In this document: positions 1-6,454 of the stretch, in pieces
How the letters are laid out: each line of letters starts with the position of its first letter
Position numbering within the stretch: position 1 is the first letter of the stretch
Assembly: GCA_900753715.1 (NCBI GenBank)
Contig: CAAEAE010000118.1
Location: 1 to 9,193 of the forward strand
Length of the DNA stretch: 9,193 nt
Direction of reading: 5' to 3'
Origin: an uncultured Roseburia sp.
GTDB lineage: Bacteria; Bacillota_A; Clostridia; Lachnospirales; Lachnospiraceae
Translations under genes and position numbers: made by a program
Notes under the pieces: generated by a model
Database searches by the model: none
Told to the model about the DNA's origin: nothing
The model's input: the letters and a program-made list of their open reading frames with translations, nothing else

Positions 1-697
1 GCTCTCAGAGGAAAAGAACCGCAAGGAGAATGAATGGCAGACGAGAGAGCAGGATCTGGCAGAGTATTACACGATGTGGGTGCACCAGATTAAGACGCCG
101 ATTGCAGCGTTAAAACTTTTGTTAGAAGAAAAGAATACGGAAGGGGAGAACACGGAAGAGTTAGGAGAGCTTTTTTCCATTGAACAGTATGTTAAGATGG
201 CACTGCAATACACGAAATTAGATGGTGAGACGACGGATTTCGTGTTTCAGACAGTACCGCTTGATACGGTTGTGCGGCAGGCGGTGCGTCAGTATGCAAG
301 ACAGTTTATTCATAAGAAAATCCGATTGGAGTATGAGGAACTTGGCGTTTCGGTGCTGACGGATGAAAAGTGGCTGGAGTTTGTGATGGAACAGCTTTTG
401 TCGAATGCCATCAAATATACGGAAAGTGGCAGTGTTACCATCTCGATGGAAGGAGATTGTCTTGTGATTGCAGACAACGGAATAGGCATCCGCGCGGAGG
501 ATATCCCGCGTGTGATGGAGCGTGGCTATACCGGTTATAACGGACATGCCAATAAGCGTTCGACCGGAATCGGTCTTTATCTGTGCCGGCGTATCTTAAA
601 GAAGTTAGGGCACTCCTTTTCGATTGAATCAGAGGAAGGGGAAGGAACAAGGGTACGGATTGGATTTGTCACAGAAACGGAGAATTTGCGTGACTGA
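1..697 (+). CDS. BceS-type sensor histidine kinase, 3' part only (5' end outside window)
   Basis: This is the cytoplasmic catalytic part of a membrane histidine kinase that would phosphorylate a partner response regulator. The frame is open from base 2, so the ATG at 74 is internal: it lies only three codons before the phospho-accepting histidine. Seen in order: the H-box WVHQIKTPIAA with His at 83-85, a helical dimerisation stretch, the N-box LLSNAIKYT (about 395-421), the G1 box DNGIGI (about 473-490), and the G2 box STGIGLYL (about 560-583). The WVHQIKTPI form of the H-box is typical of BceS-like intramembrane-sensing kinases, which have two membrane helices and almost no extracellular sensor. 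The missing N-terminus would hold those helices. A BceAB-type transporter follows directly, which fits: in this family the kinase is controlled by its transporter. The response regulator gene is presumably just upstream, outside the window. Kinase identity is firm; the BceS subtype rests on H-box and context. Confidence 0.93.
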   Translation, partial: LSEEKNRKENEWQTREQDLAEYYTMWVHQIKTPIAALKLLLEEKNTEGENTEELGELFSIEQYVKMALQYTKLDGETTDFVFQTVPLDTVVRQAVRQYARQFIHKKIRLEYEELGVSVLTDEKWLEFVMEQLLSNAIKYTESGSVTISMEGDCLVIADNGIGIRAEDIPRVMERGYTGYNGHANKRSTGIGLYLCRRILKKLGHSFSIESEEGEGTRVRIGFVTETENLRD

Positions 698-701
698 CAG
701 T

Positions 702-723
702 TATCTTACAAAACTGTAAGATA
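702..723. promoter_or_regulatory. BceR-type response regulator operator (perfect 9-bp palindrome)
   Basis: The sequence TATCTTACA, spacer AAAC, TGTAAGATA is a perfect inverted repeat with 9-bp arms. Its core TTACA-N4-TGTAA matches the recognition pattern described for BceR-like regulators that control BceAB-type transporters. It lies just after the kinase stop codon and about 70 bases upstream of the predicted transcription start for the transporter genes, a plausible activator position. A hairpin role is less likely, because no T-tract follows it directly. That it binds the partner regulator of this kinase is inference. Confidence 0.8.
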
Positions 724-728
724 CAGAA

Positions 729-770
729 GGAAAATGTAAGCCAGATGAATGGCTTGCGTTTTCCTTTTTT
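729..770 (+). terminator. Rho-independent terminator after the kinase gene
   Basis: Arm 729-742 pairs with arm 751-764 over 14 positions (two are G-U pairs in RNA) around an 8-base loop, followed by six Ts at 765-770. This should end the kinase transcript and separate it from the transporter genes. Confidence 0.88.
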
Positions 771-778
771 GCTATAGT
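770..778 (+). promoter_or_regulatory. Extended -10 promoter for the BceAB-type transporter
   Basis: TGCTATAGT is an extended -10 element (TG at 770-771, TATAGT at 773-778). The -35 position for a 17-base spacer (750-755, TGGCTT) is poor, as expected for a promoter that depends on an activator bound upstream at 702-723. Predicted start is near 785, giving a leader of roughly 25 bases. The TG element begins on the last T of the terminator tract, and the weak -35 lies inside the hairpin. Confidence 0.65.
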
Positions 779-810
779 TAGGTCAGTTCAAAGAGAAAAG
801 GAGAAAAACA

Positions 811-1578
811 ATGACAATCTTGGAAGTAAATCATTTAAAGAAAATATATACGACACGGTTTGGCGGAAATCAGGTGCAGGCACTTTCCTCCATCAACTTT
901 TCTGTCGAGGAAGGGGAGTATGTTGCAATCATGGGTGAATCCGGCTCCGGTAAGACGACGCTTTTAAACATTCTTGCGGCACTCGATAAGCCGACAAGCG
1001 GGGAAGTGCTCTTAAACGGCAGAAATATTGTCTCGATTAAGGAAAAAGAAATTTCGGCGTTCCGAAGAGACAATCTCGGATTTGTATTTCAGGATTTCAA
1101 TCTGCTGGATAATTTTTCATTAAAAGATAATATTTTCCTGCCGTTAGTGTTAGAAGGTGTGGCGCCAAAGGAGATGGAAGAGCGGCTTGCACCGATTGCC
1201 GCAAAGCTTGGCATTACAGAAATTCTTGCAAAATATCCGTATGAAGTGTCCGGTGGTCAGAAACAGCGTGTGGCGGTGGCGAGAGCGCTGATTACAAAGC
1301 CGCAGCTTATCTTAGCCGATGAGCCGACCGGGGCACTCGATTCCAAGGCAACTGACAGCCTGCTCGATTTATTTGGGAAAATCAATAATGAGGGACAGAC
1401 GATTCTGATGGTAACACACAGCACGAAGGCGGCAAGCCATGCAAAACGTGTTCTTTTTATCAAGGACGGAGAAGTGTTCCATCAGTTGTATCGCGGTAAT
1501 ATGACAAATGAAGAACTGTATGCAAAGATTTCTGACACGCTTACGATTTTAACGACAGGCGGTGAGCATCATGAATAA
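811..1578 (+). CDS. BceA-type ABC transporter ATP-binding protein (antimicrobial peptide sensing/detoxification)
   Basis: This is the ATPase subunit of a MacB/LolD-like ABC transporter of the peptide 7 (BceAB) group. The 255 residues carry the full ABC set: Walker A GESGSGKTT (42-50), Q-loop Gln94, signature VSGGQKQR (146-153), Walker B LILADEP (166-172) followed by the D-loop, and the H-loop His203. A short C-terminal extension after about residue 225 contains no recognised domain. The start is supported by AAAGGAG at 797-803, seven bases before the ATG. Its stop overlaps the permease gene, so the two are translated together. Known BceAB systems use ATP to free lipid II-cycle intermediates from bacitracin or lantibiotics, and also signal drug load to the BceS kinase. 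The substrate here cannot be told from sequence. Expression probably depends on the operator at 702-723. Confidence 0.95.
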   Translation: MTILEVNHLKKIYTTRFGGNQVQALSSINFSVEEGEYVAIMGESGSGKTTLLNILAALDKPTSGEVLLNGRNIVSIKEKEISAFRRDNLGFVFQDFNLLDNFSLKDNIFLPLVLEGVAPKEMEERLAPIAAKLGITEILAKYPYEVSGGQKQRVAVARALITKPQLILADEPTGALDSKATDSLLDLFGKINNEGQTILMVTHSTKAASHAKRVLFIKDGEVFHQLYRGNMTNEELYAKISDTLTILTTGGEHHE

Positions 1579-3622
1579 ACTTTACCCCAAACTGGCGTTT
1601 ACCAATATTAAAAATAACAAACAGTTTTATTTTCCGTATTTGCTGACAGGAGTTTTATGTGTGCTGATGTTTTATTCCATGCTCGCAATCCAGCAGAATC
1701 CGGCACTTGAGAGCATGCGTGGCGGCACAAATCTGAAAGTAATACTGATGCTTGGAAGCTGGGTCATCGGTTTTTTTGCCTGCATCTTTCTGTTTTACAC
1801 GAACAGTTTTATCGTAAAGCGCAGAAAAAAGGAACTTGGAATTTACAATATTCTTGGAATGGAAAAGCGTCATATTGCCTGTGTGATGACAATGGAGACA
1901 ATCGTGCTTGGTTTTATTGTTATTGTTGCAGGACTCGTCACCGGCATTGTGTTCAATAAGCTTTTAATGATGTTTTTGTACCGTCTGACAGGGCTTAGCG
2001 TAAGTATTCCGTTTTATATTTCCATAGATGGCTGTGTCATGACCGCACTTTTGTTTGCGGCAATATTTGTGGCAACGCTGATTTATAATTTTATGCAGAT
2101 TCGTCTGGCAAATCCAATCCAGCTCTTAAGAAGCGGCGAGACCGGCGAAAAAGAACCAAAGACAAAGATAGTAATGACGATTACAGGAATTGCGTGTATC
2201 GCGGTGGGCTACTATATTGCGATTACGGAAGAAAATCCGTTAAAGGTGCTGATGCTTTTCTTTGTGGCAGTGATACTTGTCATTATTGGAACCTATTTTC
2301 TGTTTATTGCAGGAAGCGTGGCACTGTTAAAGCTCCTGCGCAAAAATAAAAACTATTATTACAAGACGAATCATTTTATTGCAGTATCGGGCATGATTTA
2401 CCGTATGAAGCAAAATGCGGTGGGGCTTGCGAATATCTGTATATTGTCTACAATGGTGCTTGTTATGGTATCGTGCACGGTCAGCCTGTATTTTGGTGCC
2501 GAGGATGAGTTAAACTACCGCTATCCGCATGAGATTACCGCAACGGTATTATATGGGGAGGATGCGCCAAGGGGAAATGACTTAAAGGAGGTACTGTTAA
2601 ATGCCGTCGATGAGGCAGGCGGTGAGGTGACGAATGTCGAGACAACAGAAACTTTTTACATCGTCGGTACTCTTTCAGGAGAAACATTATCGCTTGAAAA
2701 TAAGGGCGATGATATGGCAGTCAGTGATTATTATATTGTTAATTTCTGCACAAAGGATGACTATGAAAAGATGACCGGTGAGGAGGTCTGCGAACTTGAC
2801 ACAGATGAGATTGCAACGGCATTTGCACCGCTTTATAAGGGCGGACGTCTGGTACTTGGAGAGAAGGTCTGCAATGTGAAAGAGAACCTTTCCTATAAGA
2901 TGGGACAGGCGTATATGTTTACCGGCGGGGAAGGGTACGTCATCGTAAAGGATGAGGAGGCACTTCGTGCACTTTATCAGGAATTAGCGGAAGAGTACCG
3001 GAAACTGAACGGATCTATCACGGCATTTAATTATGAAGTGGGAATTGATATTGCAGGAACGGCAGAGGAAAAGCTGGCGGTCGGACAAGCGGTCTGGACA
3101 GTATTTAATGACTGGAATTATAAAGAATCCGAAAAGTATCTGTCTGGCGATTCGGATGCTTTTTATGGCGGAATCACATATGAGACGAGACAGGGAGCTT
3201 ACGAAAATTTCTATTCTCTGTATGGTGGAATCTTTTTCCTGGGAATGTTTCTTGGCGTGATGTTTCTGATGGTGACGGTTTTAATTATTTTCTATAAACA
3301 GATTTCCGAAGGGTATGAGGATAAGGAACGGTTTGCAATCATGGAAAAAGTAGGAATGAGCAATGCTGAGGTGAAAGCGTCCATCAATGCGCAGGTAAGA
3401 ATTGTATTTTTCCTGCCGCTTGTGACAGCAGTCATCCACCTGACAGCGGCATTTCCAATGCTGACAAAGCTGCTGGCATTAATGAATCTGATGTACCAGA
3501 GTGTGTTTGTCGTATGTTTAATCGCAACGGTGGCAGTGTTTACGCTTTTTTACCTGTTCGTATTTAAGCTGACATCAAAAACATATTATAAGATTGTCGG
3601 AAACCAGGTGAATGCAGTATAA
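1571..3622 (+). CDS. BceB-type ABC transporter permease (FtsX-like, large extracytoplasmic domain)
   Basis: This is the membrane subunit that pairs with the preceding ATPase. I chose ATG 1571 (683 residues): GGCGGTGAG at 1558-1566 is correctly spaced for it, whereas a GTG three codons earlier would place that site inside the gene. The ATPase stop is overlapped by 8 bases. Hydrophobic segments fit ten membrane helices, at roughly residues 20-40, 57-77, 105-130, 150-173, 200-218, 226-253 and 286-308, then 554-577, 611-632 and 642-666. Between helices 7 and 8 is a polar region of about 240 residues (near 310-552) on the outer face, the hallmark of BceB permeases and their presumed ligand-sensing part. 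Two FtsX-like regions lie at helices 2-4 and 8-10. The protein is somewhat longer than the usual ~650-residue BceB. The gene ends just before a terminator. Confidence 0.92.
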   Translation: MNKLYPKLAFTNIKNNKQFYFPYLLTGVLCVLMFYSMLAIQQNPALESMRGGTNLKVILMLGSWVIGFFACIFLFYTNSFIVKRRKKELGIYNILGMEKRHIACVMTMETIVLGFIVIVAGLVTGIVFNKLLMMFLYRLTGLSVSIPFYISIDGCVMTALLFAAIFVATLIYNFMQIRLANPIQLLRSGETGEKEPKTKIVMTITGIACIAVGYYIAITEENPLKVLMLFFVAVILVIIGTYFLFIAGSVALLKLLRKNKNYYYKTNHFIAVSGMIYRMKQNAVGLANICILSTMVLVMVSCTVSLYFGAEDELNYRYPHEITATVLYGEDAPRGNDLKEVLLNAVDEAGGEVTNVETTETFYIVGTLSGETLSLENKGDDMAVSDYYIVNFCTKDDYEKMTGEEVCELDTDEIATAFAPLYKGGRLVLGEKVCNVKENLSYKMGQAYMFTGGEGYVIVKDEEALRALYQELAEEYRKLNGSITAFNYEVGIDIAGTAEEKLAVGQAVWTVFNDWNYKESEKYLSGDSDAFYGGITYETRQGAYENFYSLYGGIFFLGMFLGVMFLMVTVLIIFYKQISEGYEDKERFAIMEKVGMSNAEVKASINAQVRIVFFLPLVTAVIHLTAAFPMLTKLLALMNLMYQSVFVVCLIATVAVFTLFYLFVFKLTSKTYYKIVGNQVNAV

Positions 3623-3630
3623 AATACTTC

Positions 3631-3659
3631 TGGACACCGGAAAGAGGGCAGTGTATACT
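3631..3659 (+). promoter_or_regulatory. Sigma-A promoter for the glycan operon, overlapping the terminator
   Basis: TGGACA (3631-3636), a 17-base spacer, and TATACT (3654-3659) match the vegetative consensus at 5/6 positions in each box (TTGACA/TATAAT). The -10 box is part of the left arm of the terminator stem. Transcription starting near 3666 would omit that arm, so transcripts from this promoter could not form the hairpin, while read-through from the transporter genes would be stopped. The boxes are seen; use of the promoter is inferred. Confidence 0.72.
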
Positions 3660-3686
3660 AAAAAGAAGGTATGCACTGTTTTTTTT
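3649..3686 (+). terminator. Rho-independent terminator ending the transporter operon
   Basis: CAGTGTATAC (3649-3658) pairs with GTATGCACTG (3669-3678), with one G-U pair, around a 10-base loop. Eight Ts follow at 3679-3686. Confidence 0.87.
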
Positions 3687-3702
3687 AAAGGAGAAATCAA
3701 AA

Positions 3703-4416
3703 ATGGACAAGTTATATATTGTAATACCGGCGTATAATGAAGAAGAGAACATCAGACAGGTCATTGATGACTGGTATCCGGTCGTAGAGGCACACAACGG
3801 AGACGGAGAGTCACGTCTGATTGTCATTGATGACGGTAGTAAGGATTCCACTTATTCTATTATGCAGGAATATGCGAAAGAACGCCCGCTTTTCTGCCCG
3901 GTGACAAAGCCAAACGGCGGTCATGGTGCAACAGTACTGTACGGATATCATTACGCATTAGAACATGGTACAGATTATATTTTCCAGACAGATTCTGACG
4001 GTCAGACACTTCCGTCCGAGTTTGAGCAGTTCTGGGAGAAGAGAGAACAGTACGATATGGTCATCGGCTGGCGCAAAGGCAGAGAGGATGGCGCTTCAAG
4101 AGTATTTACTACAAAAGTCTTAAAACTGGTAATAAAACTCTGTTTTGGCGTGACAGTTACGGATGCGAATACACCGTTCCGTCTGATGAAGGCAGATACG
4201 CTGAAAGAATATATCGGACTTGTTCCGAAGGACTTTAACCTGTCAAATGTTCTGATTTCTGTTATTTACACAAAGAAGGGATGCAGCATGAAATACATTC
4301 CGATTACGTTCAGACCGCGTCAGGGTGGTGTCAACTCCATCAATATGAAGCGTATTTTCGGCATCGGAAAACAGGCATTGTCAGATTTCAGAAGAATTAA
4401 CAAGGCGCTTAAATAG
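3703..4416 (+). CDS. Family 2 glycosyltransferase (DPM1-like, no membrane anchor)
   Basis: This is a GT-A fold, GT2 family transferase that moves a sugar from a nucleotide donor, probably to a lipid-linked or glycan acceptor on the cytoplasmic face of the membrane. Seen in 237 residues: the N-terminal strand and loop VIPAYNEEENI (7-17), nucleotide-binding DDGSKD (43-48), the metal-binding DxD as DSDGQ (97-101), and the GWRKGRED stretch (122-129). A DANTPFRLMK segment (154-163) and FRPRQGGVNSIN (203-214) follow, as in dolichol-phosphate-mannose-synthase-like bacterial enzymes. It lacks the C-terminal membrane helices and GtrA domain that many relatives have, so it is probably peripheral to the membrane. 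The start has AAAGGAG at 3687-3693, nine bases upstream. It opens a three-gene run with the DUF6625-like and epimerase genes. Donor and acceptor are unknown. Confidence 0.9.
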   Translation: MDKLYIVIPAYNEEENIRQVIDDWYPVVEAHNGDGESRLIVIDDGSKDSTYSIMQEYAKERPLFCPVTKPNGGHGATVLYGYHYALEHGTDYIFQTDSDGQTLPSEFEQFWEKREQYDMVIGWRKGREDGASRVFTTKVLKLVIKLCFGVTVTDANTPFRLMKADTLKEYIGLVPKDFNLSNVLISVIYTKKGCSMKYIPITFRPRQGGVNSINMKRIFGIGKQALSDFRRINKALK

Positions 4417-4435
4417 ACATTTGGAGATAGTTTTC

Positions 4436-5365
4436 ATGAAAAGTATTGCATTTTTGTGCATCTGGTTTGGAAAGGCACCGGTGTTTCTTCCGGCGTGGCT
4501 TGCTTCCTGTGGGAAGAATCCAAGCATTGATTTTTATCTGTTTACGGATATCAAAGAGGAACTCCCGTGTCCACCTAATGTGAAAAAGATAGAGATTTCT
4601 TTCCGGGATTTCTGCAACCGTTTTACCGAAATTTACGGTGTGACAGACGGCATCGAGAAGCCTTATAAGCTCTGCGATGTCAGACCGGCGTTCGGTGAGG
4701 TGTTGGGAGAGTATATCAAAGGCTACGATTACTGGGGATACTGTGATGAGGACCTTATATGGGGCGATATCAGACATTTTATCACGGATGAAATCTTAGA
4801 GAAGAATGACAGGATTCTCACAAGAGGACACTGTTCCATATACCGGAATACACCGGAGGTGAACAGTTATTACAGAACCCTTCCAAGACACGGGCACATG
4901 GTTTACGAGGAGATGTTATTTGACCCGGATGTATGCGCATTTGATGAATGGGCAGCACATAAGGGCGGTGGAGTATCCACCATTTTTAAGGATAATCATA
5001 TCCCGATGTATAACGAGCCTGTCATGGCGGATATCTATGTGGCAAAAGGCAGTTTTCAGATAAATTACCGTCCGGATCTGGAGGGGACAAGGTATTTCCT
5101 CTATGACAATGGCAAGGTGTATGCGTGTGGAAAGAACCGGAAGCGCGGCAGCTTTAAGGAAGAGGTGCTTTACTGTCATTTCCAGAAGCGCAAGGTTACG
5201 ATAGCGGAAGGGATAGATTATAATCGATTCCTGTTTGAACCGGTGGCTTATATGAGAAATGAAACTGCAAAGGCGCAGGGATTAAAGGAGCGCAGCAAGG
5301 TATGGCGGATGAATCTGCGTTATGAGCTGCGCAAGGTATATGCAAAGGTAAGGGGAAGAGGATAG
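4436..5365 (+). CDS. DUF6625-like protein, putative glycosyltransferase of surface glycan synthesis
   Basis: The 309-residue product resembles, from memory, the DUF6625 family found in capsule and cell-wall polysaccharide loci. No activity is established to my knowledge. Typical features are the start KSIAFLCIWFGK, the stretch KPYKLCDVRPAFGE (75-88), and the centre YDYWGYCDEDLIWGDIRHF (97-115). Its Asp-Glu-Asp (104-106) could act like the DxD metal site of GT-A glycosyltransferases. A Cys/His-containing segment near 246-248 and a basic C-terminal tail (about 284-309) follow. There is no signal peptide or membrane helix, so it is predicted to be cytoplasmic. I chose ATG 4436 because GGAG at 4423-4426 sits nine bases ahead; an upstream TTG at 4421 would overlap that site. 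It follows the GT2 gene by 19 bases, and the epimerase gene starts three bases after its stop. A sugar-transfer role is inference from motif and neighbours. Confidence 0.78.
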   Translation: MKSIAFLCIWFGKAPVFLPAWLASCGKNPSIDFYLFTDIKEELPCPPNVKKIEISFRDFCNRFTEIYGVTDGIEKPYKLCDVRPAFGEVLGEYIKGYDYWGYCDEDLIWGDIRHFITDEILEKNDRILTRGHCSIYRNTPEVNSYYRTLPRHGHMVYEEMLFDPDVCAFDEWAAHKGGGVSTIFKDNHIPMYNEPVMADIYVAKGSFQINYRPDLEGTRYFLYDNGKVYACGKNRKRGSFKEEVLYCHFQKRKVTIAEGIDYNRFLFEPVAYMRNETAKAQGLKERSKVWRMNLRYELRKVYAKVRGRG

Positions 5366-5368
5366 AAG

Positions 5369-6298
5369 ATGGCGAATTATCTGGTGCTTGGCGGAAGCGG
5401 ATTTTTGGGAAGCAAGCTGGTCTCCAGACTGGCAAAAAATGAAAACAATACAATTGTAGTTGCTGATATAGCAGAAAATCCGAAACTGAGGAAGTACCGG
5501 AATGTTTCGTTTCGTCCGCTTGAGTTTGTCGGAAAGACGGATTTTACAGAGGATTTAAAGCAAATCGATGTGCTGTATCATCTGATTAGCACGATTACGC
5601 CATCGGATGAAATGGGGCAGGTCTGGAACGACCTTGAGGCAAATGTAAAGCCGACCATTGCACTTTTGGATGCAGTGGCGCAGTATCCACATTGCAAGCT
5701 GGTATTTATCTCATCCGGCGGTACGGTCTATGGCAATAAGGGGGACAATCCGCTTTCGGAGTCGGTTTCACTGGACCCGGTATGCAATTATGGACTCACC
5801 AAAGAAATTATTGAAAAATACATTTTCTTTTATCATCATATGTACGGAATTGACTATCGGATTATACGTCTTGGCAATCCGTATGGAACAAAAGTCCGCA
5901 AAGGGCAGAAACAGGGGCTCATTCCGATTTTTATCGACCGGATTATGAATGGCGAACCGGTTACTGTGTTTGGAGACGGGATGGCGGTACGCGATTATAT
6001 CCATGTGGATGATGCAATTGCGGGAATTATTGCGGTAGAGCAGACGGAGTGCACAGAGAAGGTGTTTAATATCGGCTATGGAGAAGGACACAGTATCATG
6101 CAGATTCTGGATATGATTGTGGAAGAATTAGGATGTGAGAGACCGGAAATCGAGTACCAGATTCCGGGACGCAAATGTGATGTTGCATACAATGTGTTAG
6201 ACACGGCACTGGTTCGTGCAAAAACCGGATGGATGCCGCAGATATCGCTTCGTGAGGGAATCTGTATGATGCTTGAGAGTATAAGGAGCGGGGAATAA
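5369..6298 (+). CDS. NAD-dependent epimerase/dehydratase (extended SDR), probable sugar-nucleotide epimerase
   Basis: This is a GalE-like short-chain dehydrogenase that would oxidise and then reset or remodel a sugar in its nucleotide-bound form, supplying a donor for the transferases beside it. Seen in 309 residues: the Rossmann motif GGSGFLG (8-14), Asp33 at the end of the second strand (typical of NAD rather than NADP binding), and SSGGTVYG (115-122), which includes the active-site Ser/Thr region. The catalytic pair is Tyr141 and Lys145 (YGLTK). RLGNPYG (167-173), and the substrate-domain motifs VFGDGMAVRDYIHVDDA (200-216) and FNIGYGEG (233-240) follow. Length is normal for the family. The start lies three bases after the preceding stop, with a GGAAGAGG-type ribosome site inside that gene's end. 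Exact substrate (UDP-hexose, UDP-uronate or another) cannot be assigned. No clear terminator follows, so the transcript may continue into the tRNA. Confidence 0.9.
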   Translation: MANYLVLGGSGFLGSKLVSRLAKNENNTIVVADIAENPKLRKYRNVSFRPLEFVGKTDFTEDLKQIDVLYHLISTITPSDEMGQVWNDLEANVKPTIALLDAVAQYPHCKLVFISSGGTVYGNKGDNPLSESVSLDPVCNYGLTKEIIEKYIFFYHHMYGIDYRIIRLGNPYGTKVRKGQKQGLIPIFIDRIMNGEPVTVFGDGMAVRDYIHVDDAIAGIIAVEQTECTEKVFNIGYGEGHSIMQILDMIVEELGCERPEIEYQIPGRKCDVAYNVLDTALVRAKTGWMPQISLREGICMMLESIRSGE

Positions 6299-6305
6299 AA
6301 AGAAC

Positions 6306-6334
6306 TTGAAATCCGTTCTTAAAATGAATATAAT
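6306..6334 (+). promoter_or_regulatory. Strong sigma-A promoter for tRNA-Gly
   Basis: TTGAAA (6306-6311), a 17-base spacer, and a perfect TATAAT (6329-6334). The predicted start near 6341 is only about three bases before the mature tRNA 5' end, so little 5' trimming would be needed. Confidence 0.85.
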
Positions 6335-6343
6335 AGTTCTAGT

Positions 6344-6414
6344 GCAGATATAGTATATCGGTAGTACATTAGCTTCCCAAGCTAAGGAGGCGGGTTCGAC
6401 TCCCGTTATCTGCT
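6344..6414 (+). tRNA. tRNA-Gly, anticodon CCC
   Basis: This 71-base RNA folds as a full cloverleaf. The acceptor stem is GCAGATA (6344-6350) with TATCTGC (6407-6413), all seven pairs. The D stem is GTA/TAC (6353-6355 with 6365-6367). The anticodon stem is TTAGC/GCTAA (6369-6373 with 6381-6385), with loop TTCCCAA and anticodon CCC at 6376-6378. The variable loop has four bases, and the T stem GCGGG/CCCGT (6390-6394 with 6402-6406) encloses TTCGACT. The unpaired base before CCA is T6414, the usual discriminator for bacterial glycine tRNA. CCA is not encoded and must be added enzymatically. It reads GGG codons. Confidence 0.95.
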
Positions 6415-6417
6415 CTG

Positions 6418-6453
6418 AAAAAAGAGGGCATATCAGTATGTCCTCTTTTTTTT
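6418..6453. terminator. Bidirectional terminator between tRNA-Gly and the convergent minus-strand gene
   Basis: The arm AAGAGGGCATA (6422-6432) pairs with TATGTCCTCTT (6437-6447) around TCAG, with one G-U pair. A run of As (6418-6423) precedes it and a run of Ts (6446-6453) follows, so both RNA strands would give a hairpin followed by Us. It would end the tRNA transcript on the plus strand and the minus-strand gene, whose stop codon is at 6455-6457. Confidence 0.85.
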
Positions 6454-6454
6454 C

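Noticed and set aside
1562..1570. Upstream GTG start for the permease
   Set aside because: It would lie within the apparent ribosome binding site GGCGGTGAG; the ATG at 1571 is correctly spaced from that site.
4421..4435. TTG start for the DUF6625-like gene
   Set aside because: The codon overlaps the GGAG ribosome site that serves ATG 4436, and the five added residues show no family similarity.
4409..4777. 122-codon minus-strand open frame
   Set aside because: It runs opposite the well-supported DUF6625-like gene, has no ribosome site, and its product resembles nothing; it is a frame shadow.
6300..6320. AAGAAC/GTTCTT hairpin as a terminator of the epimerase gene
   Set aside because: The stem has only six mostly A-T pairs, no T-tract follows (AAAA instead), and its loop contains the -35 box of the tRNA promoter.
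3641..6430. Shared AAAGAGGGCA at 3641-3650 and 6421-6430
   Set aside because: A ten-base match next to two terminators whose remaining sequences differ; it is probably chance, not a repeat family.
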